Assembly: GCA_002964805.2 (NCBI GenBank)
Contig: PUDQ02000001.1
Coordinates: 3,434,001 to 3,498,000 of the forward strand
Length of the DNA: 64,000 nt
Direction of reading: 5' to 3'
Source of the DNA: Trametes villosa
Taxonomy: Eukaryota > Basidiomycota > Agaricomycetes > Polyporales > Polyporaceae
The position numbers and the translations under genes are program-made. Positions 32,888 through 44,805 of the stretch are shown piece by piece. The notes beneath the pieces are model-generated. The model was not told where the DNA came from and did not search any database. It was given only the letters and a program-made list of their open reading frames with translations. The stretch's first letter is position 1, and the number at the start of each line of letters is the position of its first letter.

Positions 32888-33867
32888 CTACGCGGCATTC
32901 CTCGCCTTTCTGACCCCATACACCTTCTTCACTGCTGGGCGATCCATCATCGCGTAGTGCCACCTGGTCACAATGCGTGAGTGTCGGGCTCAATGACGTT
33001 CTGCGCAACATCTAACTTACTTGTAGACCGCCGGGTACTCTTTCTCGAAGTCGACGGGCTCATGACCCTCCATAAGGAAGTCGTCGAGAACGTACACGTT
33101 CCAACTATATATGGCCGATGCGGTAGCACGTTAGAGCCCGTGTTGCGACAAGTCCATATAGGAAGACTTACACGATGAAGCTCAGGTCAGCAACACTGTA
33201 CTTGCCGCCCACGAGCCACTCCTGCTTCGAGAGGACGCTTTCGAGGACGTCGAAGACGCGGAGGATCTCCTTCTGATACCGCAGCGCGGCGCTGGGGACC
33301 TTCTCCGGATGCAACCGGAGGAACCATCCCGCTTGACCGAAGTACGGCCTGCAAGATGATCAGGTCAGGCGAACATAAGCCGTTACCGCCAGTCGAGCTT
33401 ACCCTTGTCCAGACGCTTGGAAGAGGAGCCACTGCAGTTGCTCCGTCTTCTCCTCAAGGCCCTTGGCTGAGAACTTGCCCTCAGGGTCGTACTTCTCGAC
33501 GAGGTACGTGATGATCGCGTTCGACTCCCTGCATTGAGGTGAATCGCCGTTCTTGACAGACGCGCGACAAGCGCCTGCTCAGCCACTCACCAGACCGCGA
33601 AGTCGTTGTTCTTATGGTCGATCAACGTCGGAATGCGCCCGTTCGGGTTGAACTTGGTGTACTCGGGAGCCTTGTGCTCGCCCTTCTGGAACTCGAGGTA
33701 GATGGAATGGTAGTCGAGGCCGAGCTCCTCGAGCGCAATCGCGACCTTCCTACAACGATCAACAGATGTCAACTTCAGGGTCGTGCATACGGTTGACAAC
33801 AAGCTGATCACCAGCCGTTAGGGCCGGAGTTGTGGGTGTAGAGCGTGAAGTGGTGTTCTTGGGACAT
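32888..33867 (-). CDS. Glutathione S-transferase, Ure2p-like class (GST3)
   Basis: 225 residues from six exons (33812-33867, 33591-33749, 33403-33528, 33172-33348, 33021-33104, 32888-32963), identical in length and phase to GST2. Motifs are PNGWK, NPNGRIPTLIDHKNND, WES, PYFGQAGWFLRLHPE and WLVGGKYSVADLS, with the same RKARNAA end as GST2. Intron 1 has a normal GT donor. The main differences from GST2 are scattered substitutions, including NVYVLDDFLMEG in place of NVAVFDGFLLEG before the last helix; this is near the electrophile pocket, so substrate range could differ. The upstream about 145 nt match the GST2 promoter. It forms the inner arm of the mirror-image GST array. Confidence 0.93.
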
Positions 33868-34547
33868 GGAGAGGTGCGTTGAGTAGAGGAATTCTGTTCA
33901 CTGGAGTCGATGCAGATGATGCCTTCACAGCTGCTTGCCCCCGTTGTTTTATACCTCCCGCGGCGACCACAACATCTCCCTCAGATCTTACGAATCTCCA
34001 CATTTCCCGACGTGCTTTGTGAGCGGGAGAGCATCAGTAAGCCGCATTCTCACAGCGCTCTACCAGTCTCCGCCAAGTGATGCGCCCGACGTGCATGCGC
34101 ATGGTATGCGACTCTACGCCTTCTTACCCCACATTCGTACTCCGTCAAGCACAGAGGAGTTAGTGGAATACGAGCAATGTATGCGTCTCTCCTCTGGGTG
34201 TTCCTAGCGGAGCTGAACTTGCTATTGCAGGCGAGGCCTTTCAGCGTTCCGGTAGACCGGTGTATCCGAGTCAGCTCAGAGTCTGGGCCGGAGTTTCGTT
34301 CAGAGTTGACTTCAGGCAGCAAGTGTCATGGCGCTGGCGGACACATAACCACAGCAAGTTCCAGGGAAGCTTTTAGGCGGATATCGTGGGCCTCCTCGTC
34401 GCGGTGTTAGACAAAAACCTGACTTTGGAGGCAAACACTCTATTGTCAATCTCTCAAAGAGATTCGAATGACTGTGAATATACAACAGCCAGTAAGACCT
34501 CGATTCCGCTGAGCCTCCTCGTGCTTTAGACGCGTCGTGTCATGAGC
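33868..34547. other. Intergenic between GST3 and GST4
   Basis: This holds the GST3 promoter block (33946-34091) and the 3' region of GST4. The short open frames have no recognisable domain. Confidence 0.5.
33946..34091 (-). promoter_or_regulatory. Duplicated GST promoter block (copy at GST3)
   Basis: The inverted counterpart of 13511-13660, with the TATA box (TATAAAA on the minus strand) at 33947-33953, about 80 nt before the start codon. The GCGGCTTACTGATG element is at 34032-34045. Confidence 0.75.
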
Positions 34548-35528
34548 TTATGCCTTGCTGACTTCGTCTTTGACAGTGGCAATCTTCTTGAGCGCGGGAC
34601 GCTGAAGCATCGCGTTATGCCACCTGCGAACGTGGTATCGTAAGTGTCAGCCGCATGTCTATCCGGCACGCAACCACACTCACTTGGAAACAGCTGGGAA
34701 GTCCTTCTCGAAGTCGAAGCCTTCGTAACCCTTCATCAGCAGCCCGTTCGTGGCAGGTATGTTCCAACTAGAACCGGTCTGTCAGTGATCGATGCTCGCC
34801 CGTAAAGTTGATCGTTGCGCACTGGATGAAGCTCAGGTCCGCGACGGTGCACTTCCCGCCGACGAGCCACTCCTGCTTAGAGAGCACGCCCTCAAGCACA
34901 CCGAAGACACGTATGATCTCTTTCTGGTAGCGCTCGATCGCGCTGGGCAGCTGCTCGGGATGCCATAGAATGAACCACCCCGCTTGGCCGAAGTATGGGC
35001 TGGTGAACCACTCTGTCAGAAAATTCTGCCGACGATACCGAGACGGGCGGCGCAGACGCACCCTTGTCCGGAGGCTTGGAAGAACAGCCACTGCAGCAGC
35101 AGCGCCCTTTCCTTGAAGTCTTTGACGGAGACCTTGCCCTCGGGGTCGTACTTGTCGACAAGATACATCACGATAGCGTCGGACTCCCTGTCGCGGTGTA
35201 GTATCCGTTAAGCTCCTTGTGGATTCTACACCGCTGACCAGCGACATACCAGACCAGGAAGTCGTCGTTCTTATGGTCGATCAACGCGGGAATGCGCCCG
35301 TTCGGGTTGATTTTCAGATACTCAGGGCTGCGCTGCTGGCCATTGTGCAGGTCAATGTAGATCGAGTGGTACTCGAGGCCGAGCTCCTCGAGAACGACTG
35401 CAACTTTCCTAGGCACCAGTAACAATTGATCAGCACTCTGACAGGGAATTAAGTCCGTATAAACCTCACTACCATCCATTCGGCCCGCCCTGGTTGGTGT
35501 AGAGTGTGAAGTGGTGCTCCTGGGACAT
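34548..35528 (-). CDS. Glutathione S-transferase, Ure2p-like class (GST4)
   Basis: 225 residues from six exons (35473-35528, 35250-35408, 35062-35187, 34823-34999, 34684-34767, 34548-34623), with the same exon lengths as GST2 and GST3. Motifs: PNGWK, NPNGRIPALIDHKNDD, WES, PYFGQAGWFILWHPE and WLVGGKCTVADLS. It is the most diverged copy (ALINED-type changes in helix 2: VVLEELGLEYHSIYIDLHNG) and its C-terminal domain is closest to GST1 (SAIERYQKE, RVFGVLEGVLSKQ). It ends KDEVSKA. I find no TATA box or the shared GST promoter element upstream; instead a protein-like open frame runs through that region. Different control from the other three is therefore likely. Confidence 0.92.
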
Positions 35529-36259
35529 GTCGAATTCGCGAGGGCGGATGGTGGACGTTCTTCAAAATCAGCGATAGCTTGCGCAGCTACGGTCGGGTTG
35601 CCCATGTACTCATCGATGACTCTCTCGGTGCCGAACCCAATGTACTGGGTTCGCATTGTGCCGCACGAGTCCAGGCATCCCCATTTGCTGCACGGTCGTG
35701 GGCGGCCTGGGCGGGATCAAAGATGCGTGGCTTGGGCGGAGCTCCCACAGGGGTCGTAGCGAGCCATATGATCAGCGGGGGCGCTGCATGCTTCTGGAGT
35801 GCAGTACTGGTGTCCACGATCGTGCGTCCGGTGGACGTATACCTCGAGTACTGGATGATAGCAAGTATCGTTTGGAGGTGCAACTAAAACAGTACAGATA
35901 TCGCCGGGGCCCGGTATGCAGTTCTACTTCACTTCGATAGGACGATCACACCCGGGCCCTTCATGATCATGCTCGAAACCATGGTAAGCACAACAACATA
36001 GTAGCATTGCATGGTGTACGTATACGCTATAAACAAGATTAGGAGAACGCATCTCCTCCCCAGCCCAAGGCACGATAATTACCAAACAGATCCGGTATGA
36101 ATACTACAACGGCGGCCAACGAGCCACTGGGGAATGGGGGCACACTAGCCTACAAATACTGTATCACCGCAAGCACTCGCTCTAGTCCACGGAGGTGCAG
36201 AGGCCGGGGTAACCGGCGTCCGCACGCACGATCGCATACATCCTGGATACACATCCCGC
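35529..36259. other. Intergenic with a protein-like minus-strand patch upstream of GST4
   Basis: On the minus strand 35656 to about 35530 reads MRTQYIGFGTERVIDEYMGN then VAAQAIADFEE. A different frame (35587-35883) gives 98 open codons with PVGAPPKPRIFDPAQAAHD. They overlap, do not join cleanly and run into GST4, so this may be a gene relic. Nothing else is seen. Confidence 0.35.
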
Positions 36260-39200
36260 TCAGAAGTACGAGATGCCTCCGTACATGTCGCCCTCCTCCT
36301 CCCACGGGCGCACGGGCTTCTTCTGCCCGCTCGCCTTCGCAGCTTTCGCCGCCTCCGCGCGCTTGCGCGCCTTGTCCGCGAGGTCCTGCGCGAGGCGCTC
36401 CGTGCGCGCGCGCGCCGCCTCCTTCTTCAGCCGCTTCTCGTCCGCCTTCGTCGTCCCCATCCCCAGGTCGAGCGACGCGACGCTCTGGTCCGACTTGTGC
36501 ACCGAGCCCGACGACGCCGTGCTCTTGCGCGAGTCGCGCTCGCGCTCCTGCTCCTTGTCCTTGCTCCCGCGCCCGAACAGCTTCCCGAACCCGGACTTGC
36601 CCGACGACGCCTTGTGCGACGACGACCCGCCCGAGGAGCTGCTCTTCGCCGAGAGCACGGGCGACAGCGGCGCCGCCGGGGGCGTGTGCAGCGGCGCGGC
36701 CGTCGGCGGCGGCGGGTGCGGGTACGAGTGCCCGAGGCGCAGGGCCGTCGGCCGGATGGGAGGCGGCGCCGCTGGCGCTGCCATCTCGGGCGTCTGCATG
36801 TTGATGCGCAGCTTCTCCAGCTCGGGGAGCCGCCGCTGGAGCGGGACGCTCTGCGGCGCGTAGCGAGGATCGGGCCTGCGCATGAGATAGGGCTCGCCGC
36901 CGGGCGGGAAGGATTGGCCCTGCGGCGTCGGAATGTTGATCGTCGGCGCGTCCTCGGACGGCACGCGGTGGAGCTCGTGGTCGTCCGTGTAACGCTCCTC
37001 CGCGTACCGATCCTCGGCGTAGCGCGACTCCTCGATCACGCCTAGGGCCTTCGAGTTCGGGTTGTGCGGCTGCTGCGGGACAGGGCCGTCGACTGGCGAG
37101 GACAGATACGACGACGTGGGGCTGATCGGGGGCGAGCTGAAGTACTGCACGGACGAGTGCCGGCTGAGGCTCGGCGTGCGGAGGGAGCTATAGGACGTCG
37201 CTGATGACAATGAGCGGTTGTCGTCCAGCGGCGGCATGGGCATGGACCCACGTGCGAGGTGGAAGCCGCCGTAGGAGTGCTGCCCGAGCGGGGAGAGCAG
37301 CAGCGGGTCGGGGAGGTCGTCGCCCATGTACGACGCGCCGTCCGAGTCGGTCGTCGTCGTGTACGTCGAACTGCGTACGGACCCGGACGATGGGCGGTGG
37401 TAGGACGAGTAGATGGACGACATCGATGAGGATACCGAGTCCCGGACCGAGGTTGTCGCCGCGACTTCGTCGAAGTACATGTCTGGTACTGGCTCGAGTT
37501 CTTCGACGGGCATGGGCTCGGGTGCCGGGGCTTCTGTCTGGACTCTGCTCGCATCGACGTTGGGCGAGAGCATCTCGGCGATGGCAAGCAGGTCCTGCTC
37601 CGTCGACTGAGACATGACGCTGAACGGCCGGGAGGGCGGCGTCGGTGTCTTCCGGACGACGGGAGGTGGCGACGGCGTCTTCTGCAGAACACGCGGTGGA
37701 GAGGGCGCCCTGGAGACAGGAGAGGGGGACATGCGCCCGCCGGTGGTGAAGTAGTCCACCGAGCCAGCACGCTTCGGGTTAGGAGGTGGTGAGCTCGGGA
37801 GCGGCAGGTTGTGAGGCGACGGCAGGGCTGTCGGGGAAGTCGTTAGGATGTGAATCTGCGCAACGGGCAATGCGACGTACCGCCAGTGAGGTGCGCAAAC
37901 TCCGCCAGTGGATCGTCAGTACCACGGGGCAGCACCATCGACCCGCTGGAGTCCCTCCTATGGTTGCCCGCGGCGTGTCCTGGAAGACCGAACTCCTGCA
38001 GATCGCCCAGCTCAAGAAGCGGCTCAGGCGCTACAGATCCATCATCAGCAACCTTTCCAAAGGCGCAAAACGAATGTAGAGACATACCAGACGCACGACC
38101 ATATCCGCGGGGCGTCGCTCCGCCAGACGCAGTCTCACTGGGCCCGCGCATATACGAAGCGTCCGACAACCCGCGGGGGCGGGCGGCACTGTTCGCGTCC
38201 AAGCGACCGCCGTCGCGACCACCGCTGCCGTTCGGGTCGGACCCCCTCCCGCCCGCCGATCCGTCCTTCTCCGTCTTCGAGCGAACGCCGGTGGGCCGCT
38301 TCTGGCTGTACGCCTGTAGACATCGCAACAACAGCGCAGAAGGGCAACGGAGAAGTAAGTCAGCAAATCTCCGATTAGATCTCAGGGACCTAAGGGGCGG
38401 TGGCGTACCATAACGACTCGGAGTGCTCTGGAGGCGGGCGAGACAGGACGGAGGAAACACATGTGCATGTCAGCGGTCCATTCCAACGGGGTTGAGAAGG
38501 CATGATGATCGGAGCTTACCGAATTTGAAGACTGCGGCAGCTGCAGAGCGTAGAGACGCCGTAGATACCGACCGACGTCGCGTAGCTGAGCGCGCGGTGC
38601 ATCGCATGCTTCACGAGCGACTGCAGGTGAGTCAGCTGGTACGTGCTCGAGAGCAGGAGCAGCTGGCTGAGCACGGCCGGAGCGTGTTGCAAAGGCGTGA
38701 GCAGGGCCATCGAGTAAAAGTACTGCAACAGCGCCAGAGTGATGGGGTACGGCTCCGAGAGGTTGAACGAGCGCGGCGTGAGGCGGGGATCCGGACGCGC
38801 CTCCTGGCGGTTCGCGTTCGGGACGTCGGGGAGGGGTGTGTGTGACGATACAGAAGGCAGCGTCTCAAGCGCACGCGTAGCCGCCTGGAGCCAGATCCTC
38901 CGCTGCTCCTTGAACCAGGGCCAGCGATCTTCGAGCAGCTTCCGCGAGCACTTGATCCGCCGGCCGTCATCGCAGACGATCTCAAAGTCGCCCATGAGAC
39001 CCTCCTCGAGTGCTGCCAAGCCAAGCTCCTGCATCGGGATGTCGAGCACCAGCGGGGGCGGCTGGTAGATGCCGAAAGCCTCGAGGTCGATACAAGTAAC
39101 GTGGTCCCAGCTCAGGAGACGGCGGTTGTAGTCTTCGACAAGGTTGCCGTTCCGGTTGCCGAAGACGACGAACTTGTTTGCGCTAGCCCAGAGACAGCTG

Positions 39201-40486
39201 CGGAACCAAGAGCCGGATGCGAGTGCGCTGCCGGGATCGATGCGCGACCAGGTCATGTTGATGAGGTCGAGAGCCCAGATAGAGAAGGACTGGTACGTCT
39301 GCGAGAGATACGTTCCTGCGACGATGAAGTACGTCCCGAGGATAGCACCGGTGGGGAAGCGTAGACCAGGCGGGAATGACGTTCCCGTCATGGACGCAGA
39401 CCGGTCGGAAACAGTAAAGTCGCCATCGGAGAGGGGCGTGAATACTTCCAGTTCCCGCTGAACATCAGTGAACTGAAGACAGCAGATGAGCACCGTGGGG
39501 CCAGCGGAGGCGGCGGTCAATTGAACTCACGTTGTAGTTGCTGAAGAGGAAAATATCGCAAGGGTAGTCTTCTGTAGGCTGCGTGGAGTATGGTAGGTGG
39601 ATCAAGGAGTCCGACTGCGTCGCACTTGCAGCGGGCGCAGCGGCCTTGTCGACCTTGAATCGCGAGCCCACCTGGCCGAGCCTAGCAGATGCTTGGCCCC
39701 CGCGCGTCTCGTCCTGGGGTAGGCGGACGCGCTGGTCCGATGTGACGGCGACTGAGCGGTACGTACCGCAATGTCTGGGGTAGTCGCGCCGTTGAATCCA
39801 CGTCCTCGTGTTGAGGTCGAAGATGTACACATCGTCCAGCCATACGTTCGCAAGATCCTGCCCTCCGATAATGAAGAGACGGTCGGCCGTCACAGAGGAA
39901 AGGTGCGCATAGCGAGCGTTGGGAACCAGAGCCGAGTCCGCGGGGACGGGGGCCGCAGGGAGCCAGTGCCGAGAGGTGAGATCGAAGAGGCGGACATCGT
40001 TGAGGACGCAGAGGTCCTCGGGATTCTCTGATTGAGGCTTGATAGCCATCCCACCGAAGATGATGAGGTGGTTGCGCCCTGTATGTGGTATGAGGGTTAT
40101 GGCGCGGGGGCGTATGTGGAAAACACATGTACGCACAAGTATCAGCGCTGTGGAAATAGCGCGCCTGTGGGATGTCGTCCTCTGAGGACTGTGCCACCTT
40201 CTCCCACTTGAATGACTCTAGGTCGAACATGTAGATGTCCGAGACCATCTTCCGCTCAGAGACCAGCCGTCCTCCCTGCGGCGCCATTAGGTAACATAGC
40301 TTGCGCTCCGAGCGGTGCAACTCACGTAGAGGTACATTTTGGATCCAACCACGGTTGTGGACGCGCCCTGAACACGCCTGTCACGCAAAGCTCGCGCTAG
40401 TAGCTGGATAAACTTACCACCAGCTTGGGGGGCACATCGCCGGTGGTCTTGCGGCAGAAGGCCGTCAGGTCAGAGATAGGGTACAT
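36260..40486 (-). CDS. RAL2: Ral2-like kelch-repeat/BTB protein
   Basis: Nine exons (40418-40486, 40326-40367, 40137-40275, 39531-40078, 38520-39472, 38409-38427, 38088-38313, 37881-38030, 36260-37827) give 1237 residues. Kelch blades include TTVVGSKMYLYGGRLVSERK, DIYMFDLESFKWEKV, HLIIFGGM, RLFDLTSRHWLPA, RLFIIGGQDLANVWLDDVYI and FDLNTRTWI. A BTB-like part follows (DFEIVCDDGRRIKCSRKLLE, then FNLSEPYPITLALLQYFYSM). The last about 600 residues are Ser/Pro-rich and disordered, ending with a Lys/Ala-rich helix (KADEKRLKKEAARARTERLA). In fission yeast Ral2 acts in Ras1 activation for mating and cell shape; the same role here is inferred from architecture. Exon 6 is 19 nt. The intron before the last exon uses CTAAC and a CAG acceptor inside a misleading open frame. 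Confidence 0.87.
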
Positions 40487-40635
40487 GGCGAGTCGCGGGC
40501 GTGGCGGGCGGCGACCCACGGGGTCCGGGGGCGGGCGGCGGCGGTGGTGGTCGGGAGAGTCGGGGCTGAGGAGGGACGGGGAGGCGGGAGAGGGAGGACG
40601 GGGAAGATGAGGAGTGGCCAAGTCGTTAAGGCCAA

Positions 40636-41312
40636 ATGAGCACTTTCCCCGCTGCAACCGTTCTTCCTCTTTCGGCGCTCCCTCGCCTGATCTCCCGATC
40701 CCAGGATCACACCCCAATCCGGCCCTCTTCACACCCCGTCACGCGCCCCCGCCCTGGCGCACAGCGCCGGAAGGCCTCGATTGCCGCAACCGTCGCGACT
40801 CTCTACTCAACGCCGCCGTCTCCACTCGTCGCGGGCCATCTCCGTCTGCTCTCCTGCTCGCAGCCCGCAACGAGCAGCGCTGCGCAGCGACCATTCTCGC
40901 TCAACGACAGCCCTCGCGTGGCTCATGTTCCAGCGACAGTCTATTTAGACTAATCACGACAGGTCCTGATCGCTGTCCTTCTCGAAACCATCGGTGGCGC
41001 GCAGGCGCTCGATATCGCAGCGGTTCAACAGATTTCGTGCGTCCGTTCGTCTGGGGCTTGGCTCGCACGACCAACGGCTTCTAACCTCCGGAAGCCCTCC
41101 CAGCTAATCCCCGTTCTCAACGCAGGCCCGCGCCCGTATGTAACGATGCGCCGGGGGTCTTCTGGTGCGCGCGCACCAGGGCCATTCCATCAGACTTCCC
41201 CACACACCGTGTGGCCTTTGAGGTTTCTCTCTTCTATCGACATGGGCCACATGCTCAGGCAGCCTCTACACACGTCGCGTTGCCCGCGAAGTGCTGACCT
41301 GGTTCGCGCATG
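40636..41312 (+). CDS. Doubtful short gene head-to-head with the Ral2-like gene
   Basis: An ATG 150 nt from the Ral2-like start opens a Ser/Pro/Arg-rich frame. A 45 nt intron (40918-40962, weak GTGGCT donor, ACTAATCACGACAG acceptor) would join it in frame to VLIAVLLETIGGAQALDIAA. Beyond that two frames stay open, so the end is arbitrary. The composition (few acidic residues, GC-rich) could be chance. I list it only because the second segment looks like protein. Confidence 0.2.
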
Positions 41313-43551
41313 ACCTTGGACGCGTAGCCATCGTTCACAGCGCGCTGTACCGTGTACGCCCTTCGGCTGACCGGGTATACGACTGGGTATATGACGGCAG
41401 TGGTTTGCTCAGACATCCGGTATGGCGTGTGGTCTGCGTCTATATTTGCTCACGATGGTTTTCAGAATTTTAGGGCCGGTACAGCCCGCTATCATCCCGT
41501 CCACCCCCAAACATATGCATCGGCAGGATCCGCCTCAGCCCTGGCCACGCAAATTTCTGAACCCTTGAAAGATTGCATGTCATCGCCTTGACCGCGCAAG
41601 GCACGTTGCTACTGAACGCCTCCGGTACACGACCACTGCAACGCTGTCTTTCCACGCGATTTCCAAGCAGGGTTAGCCGCTACATACCGCAGGAAGCCTG
41701 CGGCTTGAGTCGAGCTCCACCTCGCAAGGTACCTGCAGTGGCCGATGACTGCGCGTGGCAGACGATCGACTCCGAGAAAGGACCGTCGCGGACATGAAGC
41801 AGCTCCGGTAAGAGACGCACCGGGGGGCGTTGACGTGCCCAGCCCACACATCTGACGCGCCCTGTGCGACACCGACGTAACGCATCGGCCGCACGAAATG
41901 GACGACTTTCCGGTGGCGCACTAACATATGACATTCACTGTATCTCCGTTATGCCCGCCGCATCTCATACGCGCACCCGGCACTACTCACAAAATACGCA
42001 GCTGCGAGACCGCTGATAAAATCTCGAAGATCCCCGCCTCCCTCACGTACTTATGTGGGCGACCCTGGGATTCGACTCACATCGCCAAGGGCAACAGAAT
42101 TCCCCCCGACCGCCCGCGCGCAGTTCGCCAGCTAGAACGCAACGCGAACGCCCTATCAGACCTACGGGTCTTCTCAACCTTCCCAACCTCATGCGCGCGC
42201 CCACTTGAATTCCCGTCGTATCTGGTGGCGCAGAGCTTCCAAGGCCGAGAAGCCCCTACGGCTTCAACCACCTGGAGCCTCCCCGTCGCGACTCGCGCCC
42301 GCCCCCCTCCGCTGGTCCCGGCGGCATCCCAGGAGGGTACCATGACGCCGCGGCGCACCTTCCTATTCCACCTCCCGCGCCCTGGCGAGCTGACGAAGTG
42401 GCCAACTTGGCGAGCCCCGCCAGGCACGTCGGCCTTCGCCGATCGTATCGCGGCGTGCGGGCGGGTGCCTGGCGGTGGCGGGGCGCCTCCCTCCCGTGCG
42501 GCTGGCGGCTGCAGCGAATCGCGGTCCCGCCGACTCGCCGTCGTGGTGATGGGCCCCGGCCTTTCAGCTGGTGTGACATGGGGACCCGGTCTAGACTCCA
42601 ATCTACTTATGTATTGGCAGGAGGCTGGCCGCTGCAGGAGGAGGCTGAGGCTGAGGCAGCGACGGCCGCGTGCTGACACCGTCAATTGGCTGCGGGTCCT
42701 GCGGCCTGCGGGTGTGTACCTCTGCGCACGATCGCGCGTCGCTGGCTGTGGTGGAGGGCGTGCCCCTGATGGCGCGGGCGATCGATACATGCCCTCGCAG
42801 GTGGATTCGGAACGACGCTGAGGTCCGCCGACGGTGTGCACAGCGCCGCCGGTTCCGTCATGGTTCTGCGGGTCGGAAAGTGCTCGTGTGACCACATCCC
42901 GCAGTCAATGTGCAGTTCAAGTACAAGTTCCAGCTGCCTCTCGCCGAGCTGCACGTCGAGTTGTAACTGCATGCCGCTCTCCACGCTTCGAGCTGCTGAA
43001 GTGTGGCTATGTGAGGTACGAGAGAGTACGAGGACCGGCCTGAGGATCTTGGGGTTCTTTCCCCGCATGCGTGCAGGAACCACTTCCGTACCCCAATCAA
43101 GGATGGTCAAGTATTTGCCTTTCTGTGATGGGTATCAGTGCACCGCCAGCTCAGGGTAAACATACACAGCTATTTCAGCTGCTCTTCCGGGCTTCTTGCG
43201 TGTCGATGACCGGCAGGTTCAAGCATTCCGAACGTGAGTACGCTCCAAGTACGCTAGGATCCTGTGGCAAACGTCATTTCTGTCCATAGATTAGATAGGA
43301 GACCGCCTGAGAGTATTTGATCTCTGGCGATGACACTCATGAGGCTCACCTTGATCCCCTTTCCGCTGAACCATCGGTTCTATCGCTGAACGAGTGGACG
43401 CAAGGTTATTCAATGGACATGCGAAGTCGAGGCTAGAGTCGGAGGTTCGAGAGCGTGCGGGAGTGACTAACCGCCCGATGACACAAATATCCCTCGCCAT
43501 GGATGGGGCGAGATCGGTGTGGGCTTCGGTGGTGCGCGCGATGTGAGCAGC
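41313..43551. other. Gene-poor stretch, 2.2 kb
   Basis: Two long antiparallel open frames (41928-42821 plus, 42077-42895 minus) are Pro/Arg/Gly-rich, overlap almost fully and show no domain; they look like GC-rich shadows. No transposon ends, tRNA or rRNA are seen. Confidence 0.4.
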
Positions 43552-43653
43552 ATGCACTCTTTGACTCGACTCCCATCCACGCTCCTCTCTCGAGCACCCA
43601 TCCTTGCACATCGCCTACTTCCACACCATCTACTCGCCTACCGAAACATCAGG

Positions 43654-44397
43654 ATGTCGACCGCGATCGCCCAACCGACCCCGGACAAGATCCAGATCCT
43701 CGCGCACGAGCAGTACGACGCGCCCGAGTCGCTCACGCCCGCCGACGTCGCCGCAGACCCGCTCGCACAGTTCCGCGCATGGTTCAAGGCCGTCTCCACC
43801 GAGGGCACCGTGCGCGAGCCCGAGGCGATGACGCTGTGCACCGCGACCGCCGGCGGGGTCCCCTCCGCGCGCGTCGTGCTCCTCAAGCAGGCGGACGCGC
43901 GCGGCTTCGTCTTCTACACGAACTACGCCTCGCGCAAGAGCCGCGAGCTCGCGGAGAACCCGCGCGCGGCGCTCGCGTTCTACTGGCGCGACGTGCACCG
44001 CCAGGTGCGCGTCGTCGGCCGCGCGGAGCGCGTCACGCGCGAGGAGAGCGAGGAGTACTTCCATAGCCGCCCCCGGGGCTCGCAGGTCGGCGCGTGGGCG
44101 AGCCGGCAGAGCACCGTCGTGGAGGATGGGGAGGTACAGGCACGGGCGGACAAGCTGAAGGAGCGGTTCGGGGAGGGCGAAGTCCCGCTGCCGGAATTCT
44201 GGGGTGGGTGGAGGATTGTCCCTGAGTACGTGTTCGTCCCTGTCCACTGCTGCGGTACGCGTATTCATTGATATCACAGCGAGGTCGAATTCTGGCTTGG
44301 AAAGCCGTCTCGTCTGCACGACCGCGTGCGCTACACCCGCGTCGAAGGGTCTCCGGATGACGCTCCCCAGTGGAAGATCGAGAGGCTGGCTCCGTGA
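43654..44397 (+). CDS. PDX3: Pyridoxamine 5'-phosphate oxidase
   Basis: A 229-residue FMN enzyme that oxidises pyridoxamine- and pyridoxine-5'-phosphate to pyridoxal 5'-phosphate, the last step of vitamin B6 salvage. Two exons (43654-44225, 44280-44397). Motifs: [20 protein letters not shown] (FMN binding), [64 protein letters not shown] and, after the intron, [20 protein letters not shown], a complete set for the family. The length is typical (yeast Pdx3 is 228). An in-frame ATG at 43552 would add 34 residues rich in Arg/Leu/His, a possible mitochondrial presequence, so two isoforms cannot be excluded. I chose the inner ATG because it matches the family start. Confidence 0.93.
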
Positions 44398-44805
44398 AGA
44401 GTACCGTCGGCTGACAATACGAAGAGAAGTCATGTACGCTGTACCCTCCGAGAACAGCTGTTGTAATGTATTATAACCATAGCTCTGACATCCTGCTCGA
44501 TATCCGCCGTGGGCAGACCACTTAGCACGCCGAAATGTGGCTTGCAGTCTGCGCGCCACTCGTGTTAGCCTCTCAAGACACCCGCACTGTCAGCACCCTG
44601 CGGCGCACAACAAGTAGACAAGGAGGAAAAAATATCCAGAACATAACAAAGAACCATACATGCATGTAGGTACGCTACACATATCCAGCCTCCGCCGCTA
44701 CTCTCGCCTCCACCCCAGCCCCGGCGCCAATATGCGCCCCCACCCAAATCGTATGCTACTCGCACACACAAGAATACACGTACGTCGCGCCCCCTCTAGA
44801 GCCGC
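44398..44805. other. Intergenic, 3' ends of PDX3 and the Zn2Cys6 gene
   Basis: About 400 nt between convergent genes. No gene is seen. Confidence 0.5.

Noticed and set aside
37828..37880. A separate short gene starting at the frame MPVAQIHIL before the last Ral2-like exon
   Set aside because: The region is a 53 nt intron with a CTAAC branch point; skipping it keeps the Ral2-like frame open.
41928..42895. Two long antiparallel open frames (297 and 272 codons)
   Set aside because: They overlap each other almost fully, are Pro/Arg/Gly-rich with no domain, and look like GC-composition shadows.
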